A DNA stretch of 64,000 nt from Miscanthus floridulus. Its lineage: Eukaryota > Streptophyta > Magnoliopsida > Poales > Poaceae. Made by a program: the position numbers and the translations under genes. How positions within the stretch are numbered: the stretch's first letter is position 1; every line of letters starts with the position of its first letter. This document shows positions 1 through 10,353 of the stretch, piece after piece. Below the pieces are notes generated by a model. It was not told the origin of the DNA. It saw only the letters and a list, made by a program, of their open reading frames with translations, and searched no databases. The stretch spans positions 27,137,491 through 27,201,490 of the forward strand of contig NC_089598.1 in NCBI RefSeq assembly GCF_019320115.1, in the 5' to 3' direction.

Positions 1-1098
1 TTTATTCCTTGTCATAAGAGCAACGATGCTGTTCATATCGCTAACCTTTTCTTTCAAGAAATTGTTCACTTGCATGGTATGCCTTCTACTATTGTTTCAG
101 ATCATGATGCAAAATTCTTAAGTCATTTTTGGCGCACGTTGTGGGATAAATTGGGGACCAAGCTGCTGTTTTCTACAACATGTCATCCCCAAACTGATGG
201 GCAAACTGAGGTTGTGAATCAAACATTGTCCACCATGTTGAGAGCCATTTTGAAGCGCAATTTGAAGATGTGGGAAGAGTGTTTGCTGCATGTGAAGTTT
301 GCATATAATAGGGCAGAACATTCCACCACCAAGGTAAGTCCTTTTCAGGTAGTGTATGGTTTTAACCCCCGTGCTCCTATTGATCTTTTGCCTTTACCTA
401 CCACTGAGAGAATACATAGTGATGCTAGAGAGCGTGCTGATTTTATTCGTAAGTTGCATGAAACAACTAAAGCAAATATTGAAAGCATGAATGAAAAGTA
501 TAGAATTGCTGGTAGTAAAGGTAGAAAAGAGATTAAACTTGAGCCGGGTGATTTGGTTTGGTTACATTTAAGAAAAGATAGATTTCCTGAGCTACGTAAG
601 TCTAAATTAATGCCAAGAGCAGCTGGTCCTTATAAGATTATTGAGAAAATAAATGATAATGCATACAAACTTGAGTTGCCACCCGAGTTCGGGGTTAGTC
701 CCACATTTAACATTGCAGATTTGAAACCTTATTTGGGAGAAGAAGATGAGCTTGAGTCGAGGACGACTCCAATTCAAGAGGGGGAGGATGATGAGGACAT
801 CACTCCTTTGGATGTACCAGCTGATCCTCCAACCGTCATGCAAGGTCCAATGACCCGGGCTCGAATGCGTCAACTCAATTTACAGGTGAGCTCGTTCTTA
901 AGCGATCCTTTTCATACTTTTGAGAATAGACTACTACCTAATGATGTTTTCTTGCTTAAGAACATTGGAGAGGGTCAAGAGGGACTAAGAGGATGTGGAG
1001 GAGGTGATGATGACCAGCAAGGACGTCCAACACAAGCCGGAGGCCCAGTCCAACACGAATTCGAGTCTGCCTCGGCCTCCAGGACCAGTCTGCCTTAA
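1..1098 (+). CDS. Ty3/gypsy integrase, C-terminal part (5' truncated by window edge)
   Basis: The frame is open from base 1 to the stop at 1096-1098, so the upstream part of pol lies outside the window. Visible are the second catalytic Asp of the integrase core (VSDHDAKF), the Glu of the DDE triad (DGQTEVVNQ, about 35 residues later), and the C-terminal GDLVWLHLRK and GPYKIIEKINDNAYKLELP blocks typical of plant gypsy integrases. No clear chromodomain follows; the tail is acidic and then reads GPMTRARMRQLN, a motif seen near the end of plant gypsy polyproteins. The product would insert element cDNA into the genome. No internal stop is seen, so this copy may be fairly young, but the rest of the element is not visible. 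Lineage within Ty3/gypsy is not assigned. Confidence 0.88.
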   Translation, partial: FIPCHKSNDAVHIANLFFQEIVHLHGMPSTIVSDHDAKFLSHFWRTLWDKLGTKLLFSTTCHPQTDGQTEVVNQTLSTMLRAILKRNLKMWEECLLHVKFAYNRAEHSTTKVSPFQVVYGFNPRAPIDLLPLPTTERIHSDARERADFIRKLHETTKANIESMNEKYRIAGSKGRKEIKLEPGDLVWLHLRKDRFPELRKSKLMPRAAGPYKIIEKINDNAYKLELPPEFGVSPTFNIADLKPYLGEEDELESRTTPIQEGEDDEDITPLDVPADPPTVMQGPMTRARMRQLNLQVSSFLSDPFHTFENRLLPNDVFLLKNIGEGQEGLRGCGGGDDDQQGRPTQAGGPVQHEFESASASRTSLP

Positions 1099-1690
1099 AC
1101 TAGTCGCCCAGGACATATACGGACTCCGTTTTTGATGATCCACATATGGATGGAAAGCTAATTTGATAAGGAAGCCAATCCAAGTGGTTTTACATCAAAA
1201 GCTGTTCGGAATCAATGGGAATCATCGAAACAAGTCAGCGTCCAGAATCTACCAGGGTGCTGCGACACCATCTTTTGGTCCGTTGGACCATGTATCGAGT
1301 TTGGGCCCATTAGGGGCGCGTCCAGGGGTCTTGCATGACCCTAGAGTCTTCATAAACAGCTGCCGCCCCTCCATTAGGGTTTGGGTTTTGCTTAGATTAT
1401 TCTGTCAAGAACAGTTTCGCTGTTCATCGGTTTGTGAGACCCCAACTCATGAGATTAATCAAACATCTGCAATTTGGTTGCGATCTTTCTTGTTCTTGCT
1501 TGTGTTCTTCGTTGCGCAGGCAGGGATTAGCCTTCTTGGCGAGGTCAACCTGGTCCGTGACTCGGTTGATAACCAGAGGAGCTGTGGTGCTAAGATTGCA
1601 GGGTTCGATCTTTCGATCTGAAGCCGGATCGGTGTGTCATTCTCTGCCACAACGATAGTTACCATCACCTGACGGAAGATCGGGATCCCC
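1099..1690 (+). repeat. 3' non-coding region and probable partial LTR of the gypsy element
   Basis: Non-coding sequence directly follows the integrase stop, in the position of the 3' UTR and LTR. It is GC-moderate and has only shadow ORFs. Exact LTR ends (TG...CA) and a second LTR are not visible, so the right limit is set where CACTA transposase-like sequence begins. Inference from position only. Confidence 0.4.
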
Positions 1691-2960
1691 ATCTCCATTA
1701 GGTATGAGGCCAAGGCGGCCTCCATCTCTGAAGAAGCCGCCAAGAAGCTCATGAAGGACATGCACTACGAGGCACACGTCCATGCCATCATCGACTATTA
1801 TGCTCAATACAGAGGGATGAAGGTTAAAAAAGAAGAGGCAAGAACAATGAACCTGATCTGAGAACAATTCTTGAAGGTAAATATAGAACATTAATACTTA
1901 CTCTTTATGAGATTAATTACACTTAATTTTATTTTTTCATATGTCATACACTTGATGACGTAGGTGCCTCCGTACTGGTGCACCTAGCATACCCGGTGCT
2001 GGGAATACATGGTGGACAAGTGGTTAGAGCCTAGGTGGGTGGGAGACGCACAACGCTTGTTGGGACCGGTGTTTGCTGATGCCACATGCATCACACCATC
2101 AAGGTAGCCTGAGCCTCAACGAATATAGGAAAAAATAGGTACGCGAATTCATTTCTTCATTCTAACGCTCAATTCTGCATAATTTCTAATTATTTTGCAT
2201 TTTTGCCGCAGCCATCGTCACATGATGGCCAGCCTTGCTCCTAGTTCAAGGCATGGGTTCTGTCCAAGAAGGGTAAGGCGACGACAAACATCGACTTCAA
2301 CCCGGAGGACCCACCCGAGGCTTACAGCAATCCCAGCATCCATAGTCGTGTCACTGAGTACACAGCGATGGCAAGCGTGGTTCATGGGCTAGAGTTCGAT
2401 CCGAGCACCCAGGATCTTGATGGAGAAATCATGATGAGGGTGGGAGGAGGCAAGAAGTATGGCTGGTACTAGATTGGTGATAGTACAATCGACACGGCCT
2501 CTACTCCCACTCTCTCCTAGATCTGAGCAAGGAGCACGAGCTCAAGCCCGGTGATACGTCCATGGCCAACCACTACATAGCTCCAGATGGAGGCTCTCCA
2601 GGTTATTTCTATTTTATTCATTGTTTGTTGATTGTTACGTACTTTAGCTTTTCATTGTAACATTGGGATGAAATATTATTGGCCCAGGTGGAAGAAGAAA
2701 TGAAGCAACGTGAGGAGATGGAGGCGAGGATGGAGGAGATGATTCAGCAGAGGGTGGCGGCCGAGTGGTAGAACATGGAGGAAGAACATCGACTGACAAT
2801 GGAGCATATGACTCAGCAGAGGATAGAGGCTGAGTGACATAGGATAGAGGAAGAAAATCGGTTGAGGATGGACAAATGTTCCAATACATGCAGAATTTTA
2901 TATCGAGTATGGGTTAAGCTTTGCCACCGCCACCGATGCTATTCTCTCCACCTCAGCCAC
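1691..2960 (+). pseudogene. Ptta/En-Spm plant transposase-like protein, degraded
   Basis: Translating in shifting frames gives the family landmarks in order: an Ala/Lys-rich helix with EEAAKKLMKDMHYEAHVHA near 1720-1790, PPYWC and CWEYMVDKWLEPRWVGDAQ near 1966-2050, DFNPEDPPEAYSNPSIHSRV near 2300-2360, and a Glu/Met-rich coiled coil (VEEEMKQREEMEARMEEM) at 2690-2750. Introns seem to separate the blocks (GT...AG-like edges near 1875-1965, 2137-2210 and 2600-2685). Several in-frame stops (for example within GWY-stop at about 2469, and at 2770) show it is dead. The family is the accessory, coiled-coil type protein encoded by plant CACTA elements. Recognition is from the motif order; exact exon limits are not certain. 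Confidence 0.65.
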
Positions 2961-3013
2961 CCACAACTACTCCTGTGAGTCACTTGACACCTTATACTGC
3001 AGATTGAATACTT

Positions 3014-3104
3014 TGACTTAGAGAACTTTAGATGTTAGCTCAAAATGACTTAGAGAACTTTAGATGTTAGCACAAAATGACTTAGAGAACTTTAGATTGA
3101 ATAC
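3014..3104 (+). repeat. Tandem repeat, 32-bp unit, about 3 copies
   Basis: The unit beginning tgacttagagaactttagat starts at 3014, 3046 and 3078, with the last copy truncated. It lies in the CACTA non-coding region. Confidence 0.85.
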
Positions 3105-3489
3105 TTTCCATGTTTTTGTGTCTAGGTAGAGATGTAGAGTCGTGGGTAGTCTTGATGCTTTGTTTAGATAGGTTTTGGTCCACGAGTTGGCTGGATGATA
3201 TTGGGCATGTGCATTTGCAATATTGCAACTAAACTCTTAAGATTAGCTTGTGCTCCATAGTTCTTTGTTTTGTGCAAAATTAAGTGCAATCTCCATGTGT
3301 CAAGGAACCTTAGATATTAAGTGCATCACATATAAATATCAATCTTGTCTCACACATGCAATCTCTTCTTTTTTGTGCATAATCAATCGGCGGCATCAAA
3401 TAATCAGCCTCAATACCTGGATTTGTCGTAGTGGTTCCAAGGGCCTCCGCAGTGATTGCATTTGCATTTGTGGCTTATTGTGACTTAGT

Positions 3490-3640
3490 TGTGACTTGTG
3501 ATGATGGTTTATTATGCATGTGATGATGGTTTATTGTGAATTGTGATGATGGTTTATTATGCCTGTGATATATAATTATGCCTATGATGATGGTTTATTG
3601 TGAATTGTGATGGTCTATTGTGAATTGAGAGGGGTCCATT
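3490..3640 (+). repeat. Degenerate tandem repeat of a tgatgatggtttatt unit
   Basis: The string gatgatggtttatt recurs near 3501, 3523, 3546 and 3588, with variants separated by tgtgaattg or atgcctgtg. It is inside the CACTA element, upstream of the sub-terminal repeats. Confidence 0.7.
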
Positions 3641-3671
3641 ATACGTGACAGATTAGTAAAAAAGGGGGGTT

Positions 3672-4239
3672 TTGGTCACTGCATTACCGAGTGTCAAGCC
3701 AAAACACTCGGTGAAGAGGCCAATTTCTGTTATTCTGGGAACCTTCTTTGCCGAGTGTTTTGGATTTGCCGAGTGTATTCTACTTGACACTCGGCAAAGT
3801 GACCATAAAATCTGGCCGTTGCGCGCTTGTTTGCCAAGTGTTTTGGCATTGGCACTCAGCGAAGTTTAGAAACATTGCCGAGTGTTTTGGCATTGGCGCT
3901 CGACAAAGTTTAGAAACATTGTTGACTGTTTTGGCGTTGGCACTCGGCAAAGTTTAGAAACTTTGCCAAGTGTTTTGGGATGTGTTTCCATCGTGCACTC
4001 GGCAAAAGCGCCGTCACCATGCCATCCCGTTATCCTTTTTTTGCCAAGAGTTTATTGACACTCGACAAAAGTCTTTGCCGAGTGCCCGATAATTGACACT
4101 CGGCAAAGAGCTCTTTGCCATTAAAATGTACGTCGTGTGTTCTTTGCCGAGGGTTACACTCGGTAAAGCCTTTGCCAAGTGTATTTAGATCTTTGCCGAG
4201 TGCCCCTGGCACTCGGCAAATCTACTGTATCCTGTAGTG
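3672..4239 (+). repeat. CACTA 3' sub-terminal repeat array and terminal inverted repeat
   Basis: At least a dozen copies of the TGCCGAGTG motif or its complement CACTCGGCA occur in both orientations between 3688 and 4220, many with one-base changes (GCCAAGTG, ACTCGACA). In CACTA elements such motifs bind the element's accessory protein. The array ends with ctactgtatcctgtagtg; the terminal CACTA string is on the minus strand at 4235-4239. Confidence 0.9.
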
Positions 4240-5140
4240 TTTGATCAAAAAGGCGTTTTCTCTATCAAATCCACCTACCATGTCCTTGAAGATGAAGCCG
4301 AGTTGCTGCAGGTAAGGCAAAAAGGTGAATCCTCATTGCTGTCCAACAATAGGGGTGGCGGTGATATATGGAAGAAATTTTGGAAATTGCCAGGTCCACC
4401 GAAGATCAAACAATTTGTTTGGAGAGTGGCACATAACAGCTTGGCTTTCAAACAAAATATTAGCAGAAGAGGGGTGCGGTTGGATACGAGATGCATAGTA
4501 TGTTTCTGCTTTGATGAGGATGGAGGGCACTGTTTTATGAAATGCAAACCTATCCGGCAGTGTTGGAGGGAGCTAGGGCTTGAACAAGTTAGACTCAGCC
4601 TCTTACACACCTGGACTGCAGATGATTTTGTGATGAAAATCTTGAAGTTGAGATCGGCTGATTGTCTTACAACTGTGGTGTTGCTATGGCGATGGTGGGA
4701 TGCTTGTAAAAAAGTGAATGCCGATGAACTTATGCCATCTAGCCAGGAGGTGGTGAGGGCTGTCCATGGCATGGTGCATGACATACAGATAGCTAGTGCC
4801 CAAACTATAACACCGCCAATCACAAGGTCCCAGTGACGGTCACCGCCGCCTCCTGATGTTCTGAAGATAAATATAGATGGAGCTTTCAAGCAGGAGTCCA
4901 AATCTGGTGCCTAGGGTTTCATTATCCGGAACCATGAAGGTGCTACTGTCCTTGCGGGGGTAGGGAATGTTGGCCCAGTGCATGATGCTCTCCTAGCGGA
5001 AACAATGGTGTGCAAGAGCGGAACACTTTGGTATTTCCCAAGTCATCATTGAGACTGATTCTCCCCAACTGAGAGAGGCGATCAATTCATCGTCGAGGGA
5101 CCTTTCCATTGGTGGTGGCATCTTTGTTGATATCATCGCC
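4240..5140 (+). pseudogene. LINE-type zf-RVT and RNase H domains, degraded
   Basis: The frame at 4237-4836 encodes a reverse-transcriptase zinc-binding (zf-RVT) domain: FSIKSTYHVL, then WKKFWKLPGPPKIKQFVWRV, then a CIVC-x8-H-x4-C zinc ligand set near 4492-4550. After a stop at 4834 the frame continues into an RNase H domain starting VLKINIDGAF near 4858, with AETMV and VIIETDSPQLREAINSS further on. Damage includes a TAG in place of a likely Trp codon near 4912 and a frameshift near 5010. Such domain pairs form the 3' end of plant non-LTR retrotransposons or derived host-like genes. The 5' part, with the polymerase, is missing because the CACTA element interrupts it at 4239/4240. Confidence 0.75.
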
Positions 5141-5410
5141 ATTGCCGCTCGCCTCCATCCCCATTCCAGTTCCGGCCATCCTCCGCCATCCGCTACACGC
5201 ACAGGTCTAGCGATCCTTCCGGCTACTGACGCGGCGGCGCTGGTGGTGTGCCAAATTAATTGATTGCGTGCTTGCACATGTGCACCGATTGACCTTTGCG
5301 CGTCAGATAATTCACCATCAAGGAATCAATGATGCCGACTTGCCGAGGAGGAACAGAATAATCTCGTCCCTCTTTGAGCCACTTTTTCTTCCTCGCAGAT
5401 CCACTAGAAT

Positions 5411-5577
5411 GAGATCCTCTGAAGTCGGTCTCCATGACCGCTGTCGGCAGTCACTCCATTGCTACCGTTCAATGCCATCCGACAGAGCAGTTGAGTCCAA
5501 GCGATACCTCCTTCGCACGTGCATGTTTTGGCCCAATAACACGGCCTACTAAGCAGAAAAAGCAGCTGGCGGCATTC
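5411..5577 (+). repeat. MULE left terminal inverted repeat
   Basis: Matches the reverse complement of 15650-15819. Best conserved blocks are gtcggtctccatga (about 5424), cagtcactccattgc (about 5449) and gcccaataacacggcct (about 5532). Confidence 0.78.
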
Positions 5578-5966
5578 CTCTTTTTTGGCGCGATAGCTCG
5601 CTGTTTTGGCGCGGGGGCTAGAGCCGGGACGACCGAGGCGAGGCGGCGATCATCGACTGCTCGTGCTATGCTGCCGTTGATACGATCAATTGGTGGAGTA
5701 CTCTGCAGTCCTAGATCTTTCTCTCTACTAAGATTTTTCATTGTTCTAATCTAGTCATCGCAGGCATCCCTAGATGTGTTGATATGGATTTAAAGAAGTT
5801 CTTTGTCTGTGTGAAAACAAAACCTGCATGTTTCATATGGCAGAAAATATGTGTGTAATCATGATTGTTTATTTGCATCATCGGATTAGATTAATGGCTT
5901 CACACAAGTACAGAGTCTCCATTTTAATTGCTGAGTTTAGCACCAAATCATTTTTTGTTGTTATAG

Positions 5967-7491
5967 GGAGAGTTTGATTCCTGATTTGTTACCTCAAGTT
6001 GGCATGGAGTTCAGTACCATAGAAGATGCCTGGATGTTTTGGGTTACCTTTGGAGGTCAAAAAGGCTTTGAGGTTAGAAAAATGTATGCAAACAAAAGAA
6101 AATCTAATGGAAAAGTTAGATCTTGCAGATATGTTTGTGCAAATGAAGGTCATAGAGTGCAAGATAAAAGAGATCATCTCACAAAGTGTCCATGAGCTGA
6201 AACTAGAACTGATTGTCAAGTCCGCATAGGTCTCAAACTAGACAAGAGAAGGGAAAGTATAAAGTAATTGATCTGATTTTGGAACACAATCACACCCATC
6301 AATTGCCGCAAACCTTACACTTGATGGTGTCTCAATGGAAAATTTCAAAATTACAAGGTTTTGAAATTGAGATGGGTGATGATGCAAGAATTGGGTCCAA
6401 AGCTGCACATGAGTTGGCTTCCATCCAAGTTGGTGGCTCACTTAATCTTAGTTACACTCTTCGATACCACAAGAACTATTTAAGGGGCAAGCGCCAAAGA
6501 GAGATGGCATATGGTCAAGCAAGAAGCATGCTTATGTATTTTTAGGAAATTGCTGAGAACCCGTCATTCCAATATGCTTTGCAAATGGACTGGAAAGAAA
6601 AAAAACAAGGAGAGTAGGCCTTTTAGTGTATTTATTGGGTTCAATCATTTTAGGAAAACCATGGTTTTGGTGCTATTCTCATGTATGATGAGACATTTGA
6701 GTCCTTTAAGTGGCTATTTGAGACTTTCCTAAAAGCGCATAATGGCAAAGAACCTAAAACAATCTATACTAATCAAGATGTTGCAATGGGAAAAGCAGTT
6801 AAGGCGGTCTTTTTGGAGTCTTGGCATGGTCGGTGCACTTTTCACATCATGCAAAATGTTGTTAAACATCTAGCTGAACATTATGATGAAGAATCAGCTA
6901 CTTCTCCAAAACAAGAAGTCAAAGGCAGCAACAAAGAACCAAGTATTCTCTCATATTTTAGTACACGTATGTATGAGTACAAGATGAAGAAACATTTGAA
7001 CAAGCATTTAACAACATGAGGATAAACATCGGCAAGCAAACTTGGTTGGATAGTATATACAAGGTGAGAGAAAAATGGGTTGAATGTTATATGAAGGGTG
7101 TGTTCACATTAGGGATGAGAAGTACACAATTGAGTGAGAGTCTAAATAGTGACTTGAAGCGACATTTCAAATCTGATTTTGATATCATTCGATTTCTTAA
7201 GCATTTTGAAAGGGTCGTGGAATATAAAAGAAATAATGAATTGAAAGCTGAATTTAAATCAAGGAAAAAATTACCTAGGCTCAAAATGAGGACACCTGTG
7301 TTAATCCAAGCTAGCAAACTATACACACCAACTATTTTTGAAGCTTTTCAATCTGAATATGAGAGGTCCATGGCAGCATACACCATGGCATTAGAAGGCA
7401 AAAATAAATATCTTGTAGCAATTGGGAGTCTTGATAAAAATTTTACCCTTGAGAAGGAGTATAAAGTTATTGGTGATCCTTCAGACCAAAC
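5967..7491 (+). pseudogene. FAR1/MULE transposase, 5' and central part
   Basis: After an intron ending ttatag at 5966, the coding sequence begins with a FAR1 DNA-binding domain (MEFSTIEDAWMFWVTFGGQ; Cys and His ligands SCRYVCANEGHR), then the MULE transposase core: FIGFNHFRKT, LMYDETFESFKWLFETFL, IYTNQDVAMGKAV, WHGRCTFHIMQN, and the downstream LSESLNSDLKRHFKSD block. Between MDWKEKKQGE (about 6590) and PFSVFIGF (about 6620) the segment expected to hold the first catalytic Asp is missing, apparently by deletion. There are several frameshifts and stops (near 6194, 6543, 6616, 7017). The gene stops at 7491, where an LTR retrotransposon has inserted; it resumes at 14042. Not functional. Confidence 0.82.
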
Positions 7492-8284
7492 TGAAGGGGG
7501 ACCATGATGTCTAAGACGGGGGTGAATTAGGCAACTTAAAAATCTAACTCCTAAACTATGGCCTCTTTTTCTAACCCAAGCAAAACCTATGCAAAAGATA
7601 AACTATCTAAATGTGCAACTATAATTTTGCTAGTGTGTTGCTATCTCTACCGCAAAAGGAGTAATATACTCAATGTAAATGCGGAAGCTAAAAAACAAGG
7701 TAGAGATATGCAAACTCCCATCGATGACTCTGGTATTTTTACCGAGGTATCGAGAAGCACGCAAGCTTCCCCCTAGTCCTCGTTGGAGCCCCTCGCAAGA
7801 AATCCCTCGCAAGGGCCAAGCTCCTGGTCGGGTAACTCCATGGATAGCCTCGGGCCTTCCCCACGCGCAAGTGGGTCTCCAATGTGCCTTCCGGCAAGCC
7901 TCTCTCGGATGCTCCCCGCCGTCTTCACTATCAAGCTTCCGACCGAAACACCGCGGGCCTTGTTCCCTCCAGTACATGGTGGCGGCCACACCATAAACGC
8001 GGTTGGTGTGATCTCGCAAGACTATAAACCCCTCCGATGTACAACAATGGTGCTCGCAAGCACTGAATGATAAGAGGTATGCAAACCTCACTAAACACTA
8101 GGCCTAAACCTAGAGCAAGCGCATAAGCGGTGGTCTAATCAACCTAAGCACTTCGCAAAGCACCTACGCTAATCACCTAATAAAACACTAAGCACTATGC
8201 AAGTGGAGATCACTAAAATGGTGTATCAACACCCTTGATATGTTTTCTCAGCTCCACTCTTGTCATTTGGCCAGTTGGGGGTTG

Positions 8285-8292
8285 TATTTATA
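8285..8292 (-). promoter_or_regulatory. LTR TATA box (gag-only copy 1, 3' LTR)
   Basis: TATAAATA on the minus strand, in the context ggcttataaatacaacc. The same box is conserved at 13353-13360, 50590-50597 and 55633-55640 in the other LTRs of this family, so it is the likely U3 core promoter. Confidence 0.65.
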
Positions 8293-8339
8293 AGCCCCAC
8301 TGAGAAAGTAGTTGTTGGGGATGAAGTCCTGCTTTTCTG

Positions 8340-8700
8340 CTACTGACTGGACGTTGGAGTTGTCCTGATCAGACACGTCCGGTCGTCCTGACTATTGGAG
8401 CCACGAACAACTGATCGGACGCTGCCAGCGTCCGCTCACATGCCACCGAACACATCCGGTAGTAACTTTGCCGCTCTGGAACCTCTCCGTACTCGATCAG
8501 ACGCTGCTGTCCTACATCCGGTCGGTTTGCCGCCGCGTCCGGTCACTTGCTGATTGTGTTGTCGAACTGATGAACAGTGCCATTAGTGCGTCTAGTTGAT
8601 TCACTTGTTTAGCGTCCGGTCGTTGCTGCTGACGCCTGCTATTGCCAAGCCACTAATCGGAGCGTCTGGTCACTTTCTTCCAGCGTCCGGTCATCTCTGT
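8340..8700. repeat. Cluster of inverted GCGTCCGGTC motifs in LTR
   Basis: Motifs such as acgtccggtcg, agcgtccggtca and the complementary gatcggacgct occur about ten times in both orientations. Many copies differ by C-to-T or G-to-A at the CG steps (gcgtctggtc). The same cluster is present in all six copia-type LTRs of the window. Confidence 0.8.
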
Positions 8701-8968
8701 GAGCTTGTGTCTTCATGATCTTGCATGCGGCTTGGTTTCTATCTTCATGCTTGGACTTTGCTTGATATCTTGGGTCTTCTCTTGTGCTCCTAAGGTCTTG
8801 CTTGAGGTGTTGATCATCGGATCATCATGTCACCTTTGTCCAAGTCACATCTTGCATCATATTGAACTACAAAACAATCACTTGCAAATTCATTAGTCCA
8901 ATTTGGTTGTGTTGGTCATCAAATGCCAAAATCCAAAGTAAATGGGCCTAGGGTCTATTTTCCTTACA

Positions 8969-10353
8969 ATCTCCCCCTTTTTGGTGATTGATGACAACAC
9001 GACCAAAGCAAGCAAATAATAAAAATTTTGAATTAAAAACCTATCTACTTGCTAGGATGCAATATAAGGGGCAAGATTATATGATGCTAAAAGATACTAC
9101 TTGTAAGACTACATAAAAACTCATCTTGGCCTTGCAAATGTCCCCATGTGGTATTATGGATTTAAGCCTTGCTTCCTATAAATTCTCCCCATTACATAGG
9201 TTAATCCATAATCTACTATCCTCCATTTCTTGGACCATTACTACAAATTAATGCTTGCTTTTGGTCCTCTAAATTCTCCCCTTTTGGAATCAAACACCAA
9301 AAAGAAAGACATTAGTAGCATAAGGGAGGGTCAAACTTTGTGATTCTTTGTGTGTAGAGTAAAATAGATCACAAAATTTGACTCTCACATTATATAGACT
9401 AAGCTCCCCCTAAATATATGCATACATATGATAGAAGGCAAAGCATATGCATAATTGTCAAAGTATTGCATAAGGGAATTTAATCTATATAATGCACGGA
9501 GAAAGCATATAAATATCAAAATGAAATCAACATAATGATATTGGTTTAGAAATACCACATGTAGATTTCTACCACTTGCAATCGGTGGTGGATATTTGAA
9601 GTATGATGCTTAACTCCGAGGATTCTATTTTCCTTGCAATGAGACTACTACACACATGATAAGCTTGAAAAGGTGTTAGTCTCAAAGCATCCAACTTGTA
9701 GAGTAATCTTCCCCTAAAGTTGTGCACACAAGTATAGAATACTTGTAGGAAATATGTAAGCTTGAAAAGGTGTTAGTCTCAAAGCATCCAACTTGTAGAG
9801 TAACATCTCCCTAAATTTGTGCACACAAGTATGGAATACTTGTAGAAAACATGCACATTGATTTTAGAATAAAAAATACCACTTGAAAGATGACATCGCA
9901 TGAATGTGAGGGTCATTTTTGAAGGCGATATTCAAGAGAAATTATCTACAATTTGGACTTTGGCACATATTAGATGAACAATAGAAGGACAAGCTATGTG
10001 TCGTGCTCCTAAACAATTTTAAACCATGTAGGATTGCTCCAAGGAATAAGAATGAAACTGAGCAAGCCTACCATATGAAATACCTAGTGTATGCATGACA
10101 AAATATATAAGAATGCAAATGCAAACCTAGGCATGAAAAGTAACTAGATGCTAAAAGATTCCAATTGTAGAAAAATTTAAATCTAATACCAAAAGAAGTA
10201 AATTAAATCTAGTTACCTAACATGGGGAGGGGAATTTGGGTCCATAGTATTCACTAACCTATTGGGCAATGATTTTGTCCATCATGATGCACCCCATGAA
10301 ATGCATCCATACTTTTGCCAAGTCTCCAAATTCCCCGAAGTTCATTGGACTTC
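8969..10353 (-). other. Non-coding region with multiple polypurine-tract motifs (gag-only copy 1)
   Basis: Immediately inside the LTR is atctccccctttttggtgattgatgac, on the minus strand a polypurine tract abutting the 3' LTR. Further ctcccc motifs occur near 9184, 9275, 9402, 9710 and 9809. A block of about 97 bp is tandemly duplicated (starts near 9661 and 9758). No open frame of interest. Multiple polypurine motifs upstream of the 3' LTR are a described hallmark of sireviruses. Confidence 0.75.
9661..9855. repeat. Tandem duplication, about 97-bp unit
   Basis: aagcttgaaaaggtgttagt starts at 9661 and again at 9758; both copies continue through tcaaagcatccaacttgtagag and cacacaagtat. The corresponding region of copy 2 (about 52010-52110) has it once. 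Confidence 0.88.

Larger units (their letters stand above)
1691..4239 (+). mobile_element. CACTA (En/Spm-like) transposon remnant, 3' part
   Basis: The right end is clear: sub-terminal repeats of the type CTTTGCCGAGTG / CACTCGGCAAAG fill about 3672-4220, and the sequence finishes with ATCCTGTAGTG, the reverse complement of a CACTAC terminus, at 4239. Remains of a Ptta/En-Spm type transposase gene lie at 1691-2960. The 5' terminus is not present; it appears to be lost to, or displaced by, the gypsy element on the left. The right side abuts a LINE-derived reading frame, so the CACTA element inserted in that older element. The three bases next to the terminus are TTT, which could be half of the 3-bp duplication, but the left copy is missing. 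Confidence 0.8.
7492..8968 (-). repeat. LTR (3' LTR of gag-only copy 1)
   Basis: TG...CA ends, and matches 12560-14036 along its whole length with many single-base differences. Contains an inverted TATA box at 8285-8292 and a cluster of GCGTCCGG/CCGGACGC-like motifs at about 8340-8700. Confidence 0.93.

Noticed and set aside
7630..8091. Conserved minus-strand ORF (MRFAYLL...), also at 12699-13160, 50112-50396 and 55155-55439
   Set aside because: It lies wholly inside the LTRs of the gag-only family, is conserved only because LTRs are repeated, and has no domain; the length differs between families.
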